Program-made: the position numbers and the translations under genes
The notes under the pieces: generated by a model
Seen by the model: only the letters and a program-made list of their open reading frames with translations
Told to the model about the DNA's origin: nothing
Databases searched by the model: none
Assembly (NCBI RefSeq): GCF_003050865.1
Contig: NZ_QAOK01000012.1
Span: 28,833-92,832 of the forward strand
Source of the DNA: Nitrosospira multiformis
Lineage (GTDB): Bacteria; Pseudomonadota; Gammaproteobacteria; Burkholderiales; Nitrosomonadaceae
Reading direction: 5' to 3'
DNA: 64,000 bases
Part shown: positions 18,122 through 26,772 of the stretch, piece by piece
Position numbering within the stretch: the stretch's first letter is position 1
Layout of the letters: each line of letters begins with the position of its first letter

Positions 18122-18761
18122 CTTTTTATAATATAAAGGATTCCAGTCGGGCAATCGTTGTTTTGGCCGTCATCCGCTGTCGCGTCGTTCGAGTTGCTGC
18201 TTGAAAATATCGACTCTACCTGGCTCCCGGTAAAGGCAGTAGCTCGAAAAACAAAAAATAAATGCGCTAATCCGTGAAATTAACGAACCTTCTTATATTC
18301 AGCTCTCATTATCGTAACAGGGCATGTACTTCGGCATTACCGGATCACGCTCCTTTCACGTGCAAGAGGCTGTTTCTCGCGCTTGCAGTCTGCTTTCGAT
18401 ACTTACAGGATAGGCGATAAGCTCCATTCTGTACGAGTTGGCAGACGATATAAAGAGGTTTTGGAGAATGGAAGGGAAATGTGTGTCTTTTTTGCAACAC
18501 TTGCCGGAACCGGACCCTTCAGCTTTGCGTTAGATCTGGTCTCAATCTCTTTCGCAGCCGCGCGACATTTTACAGGAATCCCTCTCTCGAGGGATCAACT
18601 CTTCTTTTATTTTCGAAGCAGATTATTGCAGGGCCCGAGCGCTCTTCCGGAATCACACTATACACCATACGGAATCCTTGAAAAAATTCCTCCCCTGGAA
18701 TGGGGCTTCCGCTGACGTCGAAGGCGCAAGGCCCGATTTACACTCACTCAGTACCGTCACT
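18122..18761. other. intergenic region upstream of the sphingolipid-type operon
   Basis: About 640 bp with no convincing gene. An open frame at 18383-18715 (+) has no recognisable domain, no ribosome-binding site and unlikely composition, so I do not call it. The promoter of the minus-strand operon must lie at its left end. Confidence 0.6.
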
Positions 18762-19106
18762 TCATGCCTCGAGCCATGCCGTTGCCTCAGCATAATCCCG
18801 AAATACCCGTATATCGGCATTGACAAATAGATTGGATACCCAGGCCGCCCAGGCGCGCCACTGGTTTTCAGTGATTATCGCGATGCGGTTGAATTCGCTG
18901 CCGTGTTCCCGCACGAATTTGATGTCCTCCCAAGCGACATCGATGGTGTAGCTCAGCATATCCCGCCAATCGAACAGTACGTTCACCTTGCCGCCGGGGG
19001 CAGCCTTGCGAAGTACCTTGTCCTCGAATTCGCGGTAATCGGCCAATGTGAATTCACCGAAAACAGCGATACTGATCAGATTTTCTGTTTCCTCAATGGT
19101 TATCAT
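18762..19106 (-). CDS. SpoIIAA-like (STAS-fold) protein
   Basis: Small cytoplasmic protein of 114 residues resembling the SpoIIAA-like family found widely in proteobacteria. It shows the pattern of alternating strands and helices (ISIAVFGEFTLADYREFE, VNVLFDWRDM, RIAIITENQWRAWAAW, IRVFRDYAEATAWL). The family is linked to STAS domains and may bind lipids or nucleotides; no definite function is known. It lies downstream of the Rieske oxygenase gene on the same strand but is separated from it by a terminator, so it is probably transcribed on its own. Confidence 0.7.
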   Translation of the reverse strand: MITIEETENLISIAVFGEFTLADYREFEDKVLRKAAPGGKVNVLFDWRDMLSYTIDVAWEDIKFVREHGSEFNRIAIITENQWRAWAAWVSNLFVNADIRVFRDYAEATAWLEA

Positions 19107-19137
19107 GTGTTACCCACAATATAAAATTGCGCGGGCA

Positions 19138-19178
19138 GGGAAAAAATCCGGGTAGCCCAAAAAATTCGGGCTACCGAA
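19138..19178 (-). terminator. rho-independent terminator after the Rieske oxygenase gene
   Basis: Read on the minus strand, the perfect 8-bp stem GGTAGCCC/GGGCTACC with a 9-base loop is followed by CGGATTTTTT. It lies 36 bp past the stop of the oxygenase gene. Confidence 0.75.
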
Positions 19179-19213
19179 GAAAATACGTTCAGCAAAAGGA
19201 TATCACTTATCGC

Positions 19214-20311
19214 TCAGATGTGCGGTTCAATTTCTCGCCGCAGAAACTTGTGGAAGTGCACCATGCCATCTTCCATCGGTGATTGGTACGGTCCGGCCTC
19301 GCTCACGCCTTGTCTGCACAGCGCACGCCGCCCTTCTGTCATCAGCTTGCAGATTTCATCATCCTCAGCAGCGGTTTCACGATAGGCGGCCTGTTCCGCT
19401 TCAATGAATTCACGCTCAAACAAAGCGATATCTTCAGGATAATAGAACTCCACTACGTTGGTGCAACGCTCCGCTCCGGCAGGAAGCACCGTGCTGATGA
19501 CCAATACATGGGGGTACCATTCCATCATGATGTTGGGATAGTACAGCATCCAGATTGCACCATGCCTCGGTATTTCGCCCGCCGTCTGCAGCAACAGTTG
19601 CTCGTGCCATTTTGCATAGACGGGCGTCCCCGGGCGGGTCAGGGCGTTATTGATCCCCACAGTCTGAACGTTGTACCACTCCCCGAACTCCCATTCTAGC
19701 GCAGCCGTGTCAACGAAGTTGCCCAGGCCCGGATGGTACGGCTCGACGTGGTAGTCCTCCAGATAAACCTCTATGAAGGTTTTCCAGTTGCAGGCGTATT
19801 CATCTATCTGAAGGCGTTCCAGCACATGACCCGAGAAGTCGAAATTCTTCAGGATTTGCAAGTTGCCCAGATCGCGGGCAACATTCCGCCTGCCTTGAAA
19901 CAGGAGTCCGTTCCAGCTCTGCAAAGGCGTATTGGAAAGATTGAGGCAAGGGTTTTCGGGGAAATGGGGCGCACCGAGCAGCGTGCCCTTCAAGTCATAC
20001 GTCCAGCGATGTACGGGACAAACGATGTTTCTGGTGTTGCCACTCCCTTTGAGCAGCAGCGACTGCCTGTGGCGGCAGACGTTGGACAGCAGCTCGATAC
20101 CATCCTTATTGCGCACCAGCATTTTCGCGTTATCCATCCATTCAGGCACATAATAGTCGCCAATGTTTGGCACCATGATCTCATGGCCGACATAGCCCGG
20201 TCCCTGGTCGAACAGAATGCGTTTTTCCAGTTCAAGGATTTGAGAGTCGAGATACCAGTCAACCGGCAGTTGCGTTGGAGCCGATTGGCAAACATCAATC
20301 AGATCGACCAT
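19214..20311 (-). CDS. Rieske [2Fe-2S] ring-hydroxylating-type oxygenase, alpha subunit
   Basis: Oxygenase of 365 residues with an N-terminal Rieske domain: Cys79 and His81 in VCRHR, Cys98 and His101 in CPVHRW. The C-terminal domain has the mononuclear-iron site, with histidines in EDYHVEPYHPG and a later carboxylate. It resembles the family that includes aromatic dioxygenase alpha subunits and quaternary-amine demethylases (carnitine, glycine betaine). No beta subunit, ferredoxin or reductase gene is adjacent, so the electron donor and substrate are unknown. It is divergent from xseB across about 230 bp. Confidence 0.85.
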   Translation of the reverse strand: MVDLIDVCQSAPTQLPVDWYLDSQILELEKRILFDQGPGYVGHEIMVPNIGDYYVPEWMDNAKMLVRNKDGIELLSNVCRHRQSLLLKGSGNTRNIVCPVHRWTYDLKGTLLGAPHFPENPCLNLSNTPLQSWNGLLFQGRRNVARDLGNLQILKNFDFSGHVLERLQIDEYACNWKTFIEVYLEDYHVEPYHPGLGNFVDTAALEWEFGEWYNVQTVGINNALTRPGTPVYAKWHEQLLLQTAGEIPRHGAIWMLYYPNIMMEWYPHVLVISTVLPAGAERCTNVVEFYYPEDIALFEREFIEAEQAAYRETAAEDDEICKLMTEGRRALCRQGVSEAGPYQSPMEDGMVHFHKFLRREIEPHI

Positions 20312-20421
20312 ATGCTACTTTTCACCTTTCAAATAAAGATGGCTGGATTATCAAAACCGGGAACGGCAGTCAAGACAAGGAAGAGAATAAGCATGTCCTC
20401 ATGTCCTTGCCCTGAAACGCT

Positions 20422-20427
20422 TATAAT
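20422..20427 (+). promoter_or_regulatory. possible -10 element for xseB-ispA-dxs
   Basis: A perfect TATAAT lies 117 bp before xseB in the divergent spacer. No good -35 is seen at the right distance. Confidence 0.3.
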
Positions 20428-20543
20428 CCGACTAAGAAACCTCTTTCGTGAGAAAGTTTCGTGGATTTAATTGACCTGACACCACTTATTGCGTTATTTT
20501 TGCCGTTTGTCCGCAATACACCCATTCTGACAGCGTGTTTATC

Positions 20544-20798
20544 ATGACAAAGCCCGCCGATCCCGTCAAATTTTCCCCTCCGGAAGGTTTTGAAGCTGCG
20601 CTGGCTGAGCTGGAAAGCATCGTTCTGGAAATGGAAACAGGGCAGATGCCGCTTGAAGAATCCCTCGAGGCTCACAAACGTGGGACGGAATTGCTACAAT
20701 ATTGCCACTCCAAGCTGCAGGATGCGCAGCAACAGGTACGCCTCCTTGAAGCCAGCACGCTGAAAAATTTCTCCCCCTCCGGTATTGATGACCGCTGA
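20544..20798 (+). CDS. xseB: exodeoxyribonuclease VII small subunit
   Basis: 84-residue helical subunit of exonuclease VII, a single-strand DNA exonuclease. The pattern FEAALAELESIVLEMETGQM followed by LEESLEAHKRGTELLQYC is diagnostic of the family. The ATG at 20544 is preferred to a GTG at 20535. It overlaps the ispA start by 11 bp; the order xseB-ispA-dxs is the standard proteobacterial operon for isoprenoid precursor synthesis. Confidence 0.92.
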   Translation: MTKPADPVKFSPPEGFEAALAELESIVLEMETGQMPLEESLEAHKRGTELLQYCHSKLQDAQQQVRLLEASTLKNFSPSGIDDR

Positions 20799-21681
20799 TT
20801 TCCAGGATTGGGCGAGAAGCCACCAGGTACGCATCGAAAATTCTCTGCAGACCCTGCTTCCCGTCACAGACATCGCGCCTGAGCGCTTGCATGAAGCGAT
20901 GCGCTACACCGTTCTGGGTGGGGGCAAGCGCGTACGGCCTTTGCTCGCTTTTGCGGCCGGCGAGCTGAACAATGCGAATGAGGAGAGGGTAACGATTGCT
21001 GCTGTCGCAGTGGAACTCATTCATGCCTATTCACTCGTGCACGATGATTTGCCCTGCATGGATGACGATGTATTGCGTCGGGGAAAACCCACCTGTCATA
21101 TCGAGTATGGAGAGGCAATCGCGCTACTGACGGGCGACAGCTTGCAGAGCCTCGCTTTTCAGTTGCTGGCCGAATATTCCCTCGCTGACACTCCGAAGAT
21201 GCAACTCGAAATGATCAGGCGTCTGGCGCAAGCGGCCGGTTCACGCGGCATGGCGGGAGGGCAGGCTGTCGATCTTGCTAGTGTCGGCAGGGCATTAAGT
21301 CTCCCCGAACTGGAATTCATGCATATTCACAAGACGGGCGCGCTTATTCGAGCCGCGGTAATGCTGGGTGCCTATTGTGGCAGCAGGTTGGGCGAAGCCC
21401 AGTTGGCAGCCCTTGATCATTTTGCCAAATGCATCGGTCTTGCATTTCAGGTTGTCGATGACGTTCTCGACGCCGAGGCAACCACTGCCACCCTCGGCAA
21501 GACCGCCGGCAAGGATGCCGAAAACAATAAGCCTACCTATGTGAGTATTCTGGGGAGCAAACGGGCGCGCGAGCTCGCGGAGGAGTTGCGGCGGGAGGCA
21601 TATGCATCCCTGAAGATGTTTGAGGCAGCCGCGGGACGATTGAGGCAGGTAACTGATTTTATCATTCACCGGGAATTTTGA
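20788..21681 (+). CDS. ispA: farnesyl diphosphate synthase (polyprenyl synthetase)
   Basis: Condenses IPP with DMAPP and GPP to farnesyl diphosphate. The 297-residue length fits IspA. The first aspartate-rich motif is HDDLPCMDDD, with two residues between aspartates as in the bacterial short-chain type, and the second is VVDDVLDAEA. The GGKRVRPLL motif is near the N-terminus. The start is inside the xseB 3' end, and dxs follows 49 bp downstream. The product feeds undecaprenyl phosphate, the carrier for the polysaccharide locus later in the window. Confidence 0.93.
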   Translation: MTADFQDWARSHQVRIENSLQTLLPVTDIAPERLHEAMRYTVLGGGKRVRPLLAFAAGELNNANEERVTIAAVAVELIHAYSLVHDDLPCMDDDVLRRGKPTCHIEYGEAIALLTGDSLQSLAFQLLAEYSLADTPKMQLEMIRRLAQAAGSRGMAGGQAVDLASVGRALSLPELEFMHIHKTGALIRAAVMLGAYCGSRLGEAQLAALDHFAKCIGLAFQVVDDVLDAEATTATLGKTAGKDAENNKPTYVSILGSKRARELAEELRREAYASLKMFEAAAGRLRQVTDFIIHREF

Positions 21682-21730
21682 AGGCCGGCGTGTTTCCCGG
21701 AAAAAGGATTTTGTAATTTTCAAGGTTTAA

Positions 21731-23575
21731 ATGCACCCATTGCTCAATACCATTACCGATCCTGCCAAGCTGCGGACACTGGAACGCAAGTTGCTGCCAC
21801 AGCTTGCAGACGAGTTGCGCCAATTCCTGGTTGAATCGGTAGCCAAGACCGGCGGTCATCTGTCCTCCAATCTGGGCACGGTCGAACTGACCATCGCATT
21901 GCACTACGTTTTCAATACACCCTACGACCGCCTGGTTTGGGATGTGGGCCACCAGACCTATGTCCATAAGATTCTGACCGGACGGCGCGAAGGCATGGGC
22001 AAATTGCGCATGCGCGGCGGTATCGCCGGCTTTCCGCGCCGGGATGAAAGTGAATATGACGCTTTCGGCACCGCCCACTCCAGCACCTCCATCAGCGCTG
22101 CGCTTGGGATGGCAGTAGCATCGCAGCGGGAGGGCAAGAAGCGGTCCGTGGTCGCAGTGATCGGTGATGGCGCGATGAGCGCCGGCATGGCGTTCGAGGC
22201 CTTGAATAATGCCGGTGCCATGGATACCAACCTGCTGGTCATTCTGAACGACAACGATATGTCGATTTCCCGGCCAGTGGGAGCGCTCAACAATTATCTG
22301 GCGCGGCTCATGTCCGGCCAGTTCTATGCGACCGCGCGCCGCGCCGGCGAGAAAATGCTGGGAGTGGTTCCACATGTGCTGGAACTTGCCAAGCGTGCCG
22401 AGGAGCATGTAAAAGGCATGGTGACGCCAAGCACGCTGTTTGAAGAATTCGGTTTCAATTATATCGGGCCTATTGATGGCCATGATCTTGACGTGCTTGT
22501 CAGCACGCTCAACAACATCAGGCATCTTCCCGGTCCCCAGTTTCTGCACGTGGTCACCCGTAAAGGAGCGGGATACAAGGCGGCGGAAGACGATCCGATT
22601 CTTTATCACGGCGTAACCAGGTTCAATCCCGATGCGGGCATCATTCCCAAAGCTTCAGCCAAACCGTCCTATACCCAGATTTTCGGGGACTGGTTGTGCG
22701 ATATGGCGGCCTTGGACCAGCGTCTGGTAGGGATCACTCCAGCCATGCGGGAGGGATCTGGTATGGTGAGGTTTTCCCACGAGTATCCCGATCGTTATTT
22801 TGACGTGGGTATCGCCGAGCAGCATGCCGTCACCTTTGCAGCCGGCCTCGCGTGCGACGGGCTGAAGCCGGTGGTGGCGATCTATTCGACCTTTCTCCAA
22901 CGCGCATATGACCAGCTGATTCATGACGTCGCCATTCAGAATCTTCCTGTCGTGTTTGCCATAGACCGTGCCGGACTGGTGGGAGCAGACGGACCTACCC
23001 ATGCGGGTAGTTTCGATCTGACTTACCTGCGCTGTATTCCGAACATTACCGTAATGGCCCCTGCGGATGAGAACGAGTGCCGCCAGATGCTGTACACCGC
23101 TTTTCAGATGAATACACCTGCCGCTGTGCGCTACCCTCGGGGTTCAGGTAGCGGTGGGGCGCCGCAGAAAGAGATGCAGATGCTGCCGATCGGGCGTGGT
23201 GAAATACGGCGGGAGGGAGCAAAAATTGCACTGCTCGCGTTCGGCAGCATGCTCCAGCCTTGCCTTGAGGCAGCGGAAGAATTGAATGCGACAGTTGCCA
23301 ATATGCGTTTTGTCAAACCGCTGGACGATGATCTCATCGCATCGCTGGCAGCCAATCACGAATTGCTCGTTACGGTGGAGGAAAACACTGTCATGGGCGG
23401 CGCAGGCAGCGCGGTTCTGGAATCGCTATCTGCACGAGGTCGCGCAGTTCCAGTATTGCAGCTGGGCCTGCCGGACACTTTTCTCGACCAGGGCGACCCC
23501 TCTCAGATGTTGAGCGAGTGCGGACTGGATAGGGAAGGTATCGTACGCTCCGTAAGAGCGAGATTCCCGAAGTAA
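21731..23575 (+). CDS. dxs: 1-deoxy-D-xylulose-5-phosphate synthase
   Basis: Thiamine-diphosphate enzyme that joins pyruvate and glyceraldehyde 3-phosphate in the first step of the MEP isoprenoid pathway. The 614-residue length is typical. The TPP-binding motif runs from [18 protein letters not shown] to NDNDMSIS. The pyrimidine-domain glutamate is in [15 protein letters not shown], and the C-terminal transketolase domain ends normally. It completes the xseB-ispA-dxs operon; folE2 follows on the same strand. Confidence 0.95.
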   Translation: MHPLLNTITDPAKLRTLERKLLPQLADELRQFLVESVAKTGGHLSSNLGTVELTIALHYVFNTPYDRLVWDVGHQTYVHKILTGRREGMGKLRMRGGIAGFPRRDESEYDAFGTAHSSTSISAALGMAVASQREGKKRSVVAVIGDGAMSAGMAFEALNNAGAMDTNLLVILNDNDMSISRPVGALNNYLARLMSGQFYATARRAGEKMLGVVPHVLELAKRAEEHVKGMVTPSTLFEEFGFNYIGPIDGHDLDVLVSTLNNIRHLPGPQFLHVVTRKGAGYKAAEDDPILYHGVTRFNPDAGIIPKASAKPSYTQIFGDWLCDMAALDQRLVGITPAMREGSGMVRFSHEYPDRYFDVGIAEQHAVTFAAGLACDGLKPVVAIYSTFLQRAYDQLIHDVAIQNLPVVFAIDRAGLVGADGPTHAGSFDLTYLRCIPNITVMAPADENECRQMLYTAFQMNTPAAVRYPRGSGSGGAPQKEMQMLPIGRGEIRREGAKIALLAFGSMLQPCLEAAEELNATVANMRFVKPLDDDLIASLAANHELLVTVEENTVMGGAGSAVLESLSARGRAVPVLQLGLPDTFLDQGDPSQMLSECGLDREGIVRSVRARFPK

Positions 23576-23589
23576 ACCGCTCACTTTTG

Positions 23590-23614
23590 CATTGCATGCC
23601 TTTGATATGCAATG
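23590..23614. repeat. inverted repeat between dxs and folE2
   Basis: CATTGCAT (23590-23597) and ATGCAATG (23607-23614) form a perfect 8-bp inverted repeat around a 9-base spacer. It starts 15 bp after the dxs stop and ends 22 bp before the chosen folE2 ATG. It could be an operator or an RNA hairpin; it does not match the Zur box I know. Confidence 0.5.
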
Positions 23615-23636
23615 TTCTTCCTTGCAACGGTACACA

Positions 23637-24431
23637 ATGAACGAAACGCTCATTGCAGATGTGCAAAGTGTGGCCGATACGCGACGCATTGCCATCGACA
23701 AGGCGGGAATCAGGGCAATCCGCCATCCGGTAAGGGTAATGGATAAGGCTCGCGTTGTTCAGCATACAGTTGCCGTGTCCAACATGTATGTAAACCTGCC
23801 GCATCACCTCAAAGGCGTGCACATGTCCCGTTTTGTCGAGATGCTGAATGAGCATGATTTGGAGATCTCTGTTGAAACGTTTGAAAAGCTGCTGGTTTCG
23901 ATGGTGAAGAAGCTCGAGGCGGAATCCGGCGATATCGAAATGCGCTTTCCGTATTTCATCGGTAAAACCGCGCCGGTTTCCGGAATAAAGAGTCTGATGG
24001 ACTATGATGTTACGTTCATCGGGCAAATCAGAAACGGAGAATACCGCTTCACTTTGAAAGTGGTCGTGCCCGTAACGAGTCTTTGCCCATGCTCCAAACA
24101 GGTATCGGACTATGGGGCACACAACCAGCGATCCCATATGTCCATATCAATCCGGATAAATCATTTTGTATGGATAGAAGATCTGATCCGCATCGCGGAA
24201 GACCAGGCATCCTGTGAGCTCTATGGATTGCTTAAACGCTCAGATGAAAAGTATGTCACCGAGAAGGCTTACGGTAATCCCAAGTTCGTCGAGGATGCAG
24301 TGCGGGATATCGCATCAGTGCTCAATCGTGACGAGCGGATAGATGCTTACACGGTGGAAGCGGAGAATTTCGAGTCCATTCATAATCATTCCGCATATGC
24401 ACTGATCGAGTGCGACAAATTGAAGAATTGA
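23637..24431 (+). CDS. folE2: GTP cyclohydrolase I, FolE2 type
   Basis: Converts GTP to 7,8-dihydroneopterin triphosphate for folate synthesis. It belongs to the FolE2/MptA family, which is unrelated in sequence to zinc-dependent FolE. The conserved metal/cysteine block [20 protein letters not shown] is clear near residues 148-167, and the C-terminal [13 protein letters not shown] is typical. The ATG at 23637 ([10 protein letters not shown]) gives 264 residues; an in-frame start at 23592 falls inside the inverted repeat. In many bacteria folE2 is used under zinc shortage; whether that holds here is not shown. Confidence 0.92.
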   Translation: MNETLIADVQSVADTRRIAIDKAGIRAIRHPVRVMDKARVVQHTVAVSNMYVNLPHHLKGVHMSRFVEMLNEHDLEISVETFEKLLVSMVKKLEAESGDIEMRFPYFIGKTAPVSGIKSLMDYDVTFIGQIRNGEYRFTLKVVVPVTSLCPCSKQVSDYGAHNQRSHMSISIRINHFVWIEDLIRIAEDQASCELYGLLKRSDEKYVTEKAYGNPKFVEDAVRDIASVLNRDERIDAYTVEAENFESIHNHSAYALIECDKLKN

Positions 24432-24555
24432 GCTCCCTCCCGTCTCGATCTGTTTCCTGCGCCCGGCTCCTTGATCCAGTGTCCCCGCTTCGGGGATAAG
24501 GTACAGTAATAAGCGCAATCCTACGCTCGATCTGATTTTTCCCAGGGAACCAAAA

Positions 24556-24584
24556 TTGACCTTTTAGCGGCGGAAAGGTATATT
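24556..24584 (+). promoter_or_regulatory. sigma-70 promoter of the tRNA cluster
   Basis: TTGACC (24556-24561) and TATATT (24579-24584) with a 17-bp spacer lie 11 bp before the first tRNA; an excellent stable-RNA promoter. Confidence 0.7.
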
Positions 24585-24595
24585 ATCGCCCTTTC

Positions 24596-24672
24596 CGGGG
24601 TGTAGCGTAGCCTGGTAGCGCGCCTGGTTTGGGACCAGGATGTCGGGAGTTCAAATCTCTCCACCCCGACCA
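24596..24672 (+). tRNA. tRNA-Pro (anticodon TGG)
   Basis: 77-nt cloverleaf with encoded CCA. Acceptor stem CGGGGTG pairs with CACCCCG; the anticodon stem CCTGG/CCAGG holds loop TTTGGGA, giving anticodon TGG. The T-arm has GTTCAAATC. Confidence 0.95.
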
Positions 24673-24707
24673 TTCATGCTAATTCGAGGCGAAATCCGAT
24701 TTGAGTG

Positions 24708-24784
24708 GTGCCCGTAGCTCAACCGGATAGAGCACCAGCCTTCTAAGCTGGGGGTTACAGGTTCGATTCCTGTCGGGCACGCCA
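24708..24784 (+). tRNA. tRNA-Arg (anticodon TCT)
   Basis: 77-nt cloverleaf with encoded CCA. Acceptor GTGCCCG pairs with CGGGCAC; anticodon stem CCAGC/GCTGG with loop CTTCTAA gives TCT, which reads AGA and AGG. Confidence 0.95.
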
Positions 24785-24848
24785 CAAGCTACCTCTCATC
24801 GTAGCCTTGCGGCAGGTTTCGGAATTGTGTATTGCGATTTTCTCGGAT

Positions 24849-24924
24849 GGTGGCTGTAGCTCAGTGGTAGAGTCCCGGATTGTGATTCCGGTTGTCGTGG
24901 GTTCGATCCCCATCAGCCACCCCA
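24849..24924 (+). tRNA. tRNA-His (anticodon GTG)
   Basis: 76-nt cloverleaf with encoded CCA. Acceptor GTGGCTG pairs with CAGCCAC, with the extra 5' G (24849) that is the histidine identity element. Anticodon stem CCGGA/TCCGG holds loop TTGTGAT. Confidence 0.95.
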
Positions 24925-25284
24925 AAACATCTACCCATCTATTTCATTCAGTGCGAGACTTTGCGCACCGCGAGATCCTCGCTATTTGAACTTACCCTGC
25001 GCAGCGTGAAGTAAACGGCATAACCCATATGTCCACCAGTTGTGCACAGCATGACGTACACAATCTTTCAGTTTGAAATCTTTTGTAGTAGAGTTTTAAA
25101 AGCGGGTGGGCTATGGGTAAAGTGCGACGAAACAAGGAACTTTATCAGAGTCAGGATTCACCCTTTTTCTGCTTGGGAGTCAAAAGCCTCCTCTCCTATG
25201 CTACCTCCCCGTAAATTCACATCATGATTCCTTCACAACTGCCGGGTCTGCTTCTATTGTCAGCAATTTTGCATAACAGGCTTA

Positions 25285-25422
25285 TGTCCGCGGCAGCGCA
25301 AGAGGGTCCGTCCTTAGCCGGTACGCCTGGTTTTTACCCGGCTGCCAGCCTGCACGCTTGAGAAGCATATGGATTTGCCGGTAGCAGCCCATAAAACGGT
25401 CCTCTGTCCGGGAAATCTCCCG
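25285..25422 (-). pseudogene. fragment of IS3-family transposase (OrfB N-terminal part)
   Basis: About 46 residues read on the minus strand (EDRFMGCYRQIHMLLKRAGW, then KNQAYRL) match the helix-turn region of IS3-family OrfB, normally of the form GYRRIHVLLRREGW then KRVYRLYREEGL. No catalytic core or ends are present, so this is debris of an old insertion. Confidence 0.6.
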
Positions 25423-25538
25423 CATATGCTCTTCGTCATACCTGTTTCGGGTCTTGACGTTCCGATTATCAAATTCCCTCCCGAGCGGCAAATTCATATT
25501 TATTGAAGTTATGTGAATTAGCGAACAGACAGCATTTT

Positions 25539-25552
25539 TATTACCGGTAATA
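25539..25552. promoter_or_regulatory. 14-bp perfect palindrome upstream of epsA
   Basis: TATTACCGGTAATA is a perfect palindrome 416 bp before epsA in otherwise non-coding DNA. It could be a protein-binding site for control of the locus; no known operator is matched. Confidence 0.3.
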
Positions 25553-25968
25553 TTTGGTCCTTAGCCTATTGTGTTGTTCTCGTTCTCGTTTTTGCTCTTT
25601 TGCAGGTAGCAGTCGTTAGCAGGGAAGACTTTTCACCTGTTATCCCTAATATTGATGGTAGCGGTCGAAATACTTTGGTAACAGTAGTAAGCCATTATTT
25701 GTAGTGAGTGTAGTGAGTCATTATTTCAAATACTCCCGATAAAGCTAAAGCGGAAGCCAAAATGAAGCACAGTGTCGAGCAGAACTCACAGCGTCCAACA
25801 TTGGAAAGACTGAGGGGGAAACCAGGGGCGTTTGGGCTGTATCAGAGAAAGAACAATCAACTACGGAATGTAACGGCAGCCTCCGCCCACAATTTACATA
25901 CGTTTTATCGCTAGTATCAAAGCCTGAGTTATTTAACCCATTCAATAAACCAATTACTCACAAATAAA

Positions 25969-26772
25969 ATGGGTTTCTTCCCTCCGTTCACTGATGATCA
26001 TCTTCAGCGTTACTTTCGCATCATTCAGGAAGGAACAGCAGTTCGTCGCCATTTTGATCTACTAAAATGGCTGCAAGGGGAGGTGCAGCATTATTTGCCC
26101 CATGAGATCCTGCTTGCGGCTTGGGGCGATTTCGGCTCGAACAATATTCGATACGACATCATTTCCCCGCTACCCGGTCTCAGAACGGCGCAATTGCAGT
26201 TGGACCGGCTTTCTCCATTGCTGAGCGTATCCTACAACCGGTGGATTGAGAGGGGACGCATTCCTTGTGCATCCAGGGTTTGCGAGGCGCAGTTAGGCGT
26301 GTCGGAGATTCTTCAGGGGGATGGGGCGGCGCACTGCTCTTTCGGAAGAGCGTTACGCAACATGCGCTCGTCACTGTTCCATGGTATCAGTGATGAGCGC
26401 GGACACCATGACTGCCTTTATGTTGTCTTCAGTTCGAAGGATAAGCTTGACGATTCAACATTGATCGCAATGGAAATTCTGCTGCCCTACCTTGATACGG
26501 CTTTGCGCCGCGTAACACCCTTGCCGCAGCACTCCTGCAGGCCCTCCCTCCTCACAGATGCGCCGGAGTTCGATATCCGTGGGTTGAGCGAGCGAGAGGC
26601 CGAAATAATGACCTGGGTAAGAAAGGGCAAAACAAATGCCGAAATCGGCAGTATCCTGCGCATCAGTTCTTACACTGTCAAAAACCACCTGCACCAGATA
26701 TTCCGGAAACTCGATGTCTACAACCGGGTGCAAGCCATTTCCAAAATTGAGCAACGTGTTGGTCATGGCTGA
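25969..26772 (+). CDS. epsA: LuxR-type transcriptional regulator EpsA of the exosortase-B polysaccharide locus
   Basis: Regulator of 267 residues. The C-terminal LuxR helix-turn-helix runs from GLSEREAEIMTWVRKGKTNA to SYTVKNHLHQIFRKLDV at about 203-260. The N-terminal 200 residues are the less conserved domain of the EpsA family, first named in the Methylobacillus methanolan cluster. There is no receiver aspartate motif, so it is not an ordinary response regulator. Its last 8 bp overlap the epsB start, so it is the first gene of the eps operon and may control it. Confidence 0.82.
   Translation: MGFFPPFTDDHLQRYFRIIQEGTAVRRHFDLLKWLQGEVQHYLPHEILLAAWGDFGSNNIRYDIISPLPGLRTAQLQLDRLSPLLSVSYNRWIERGRIPCASRVCEAQLGVSEILQGDGAAHCSFGRALRNMRSSLFHGISDERGHHDCLYVVFSSKDKLDDSTLIAMEILLPYLDTALRRVTPLPQHSCRPSLLTDAPEFDIRGLSEREAEIMTWVRKGKTNAEIGSILRISSYTVKNHLHQIFRKLDVYNRVQAISKIEQRVGHG

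Larger units (their letters stand above)
24925..25968. other. gene-poor region between tRNAs and the polysaccharide locus
   Basis: About 1 kb without an intact gene. It holds an IS3 transposase scrap at 25285-25422, a perfect palindrome at 25539-25552 and a short AT-rich direct-repeat-like stretch near 25690-25725. The tRNA-adjacent position and IS debris suggest past insertion or deletion at this junction. Confidence 0.6.

Noticed and set aside
18383..18715. 110-codon open frame upstream of the sphingolipid-type operon
   Set aside because: No recognisable domain or ribosome-binding site; composition looks random.
24484..24498. TCCCCG-CTT-CGGGGA hairpin after folE2
   Set aside because: No T-run follows, so it is not a convincing rho-independent terminator.
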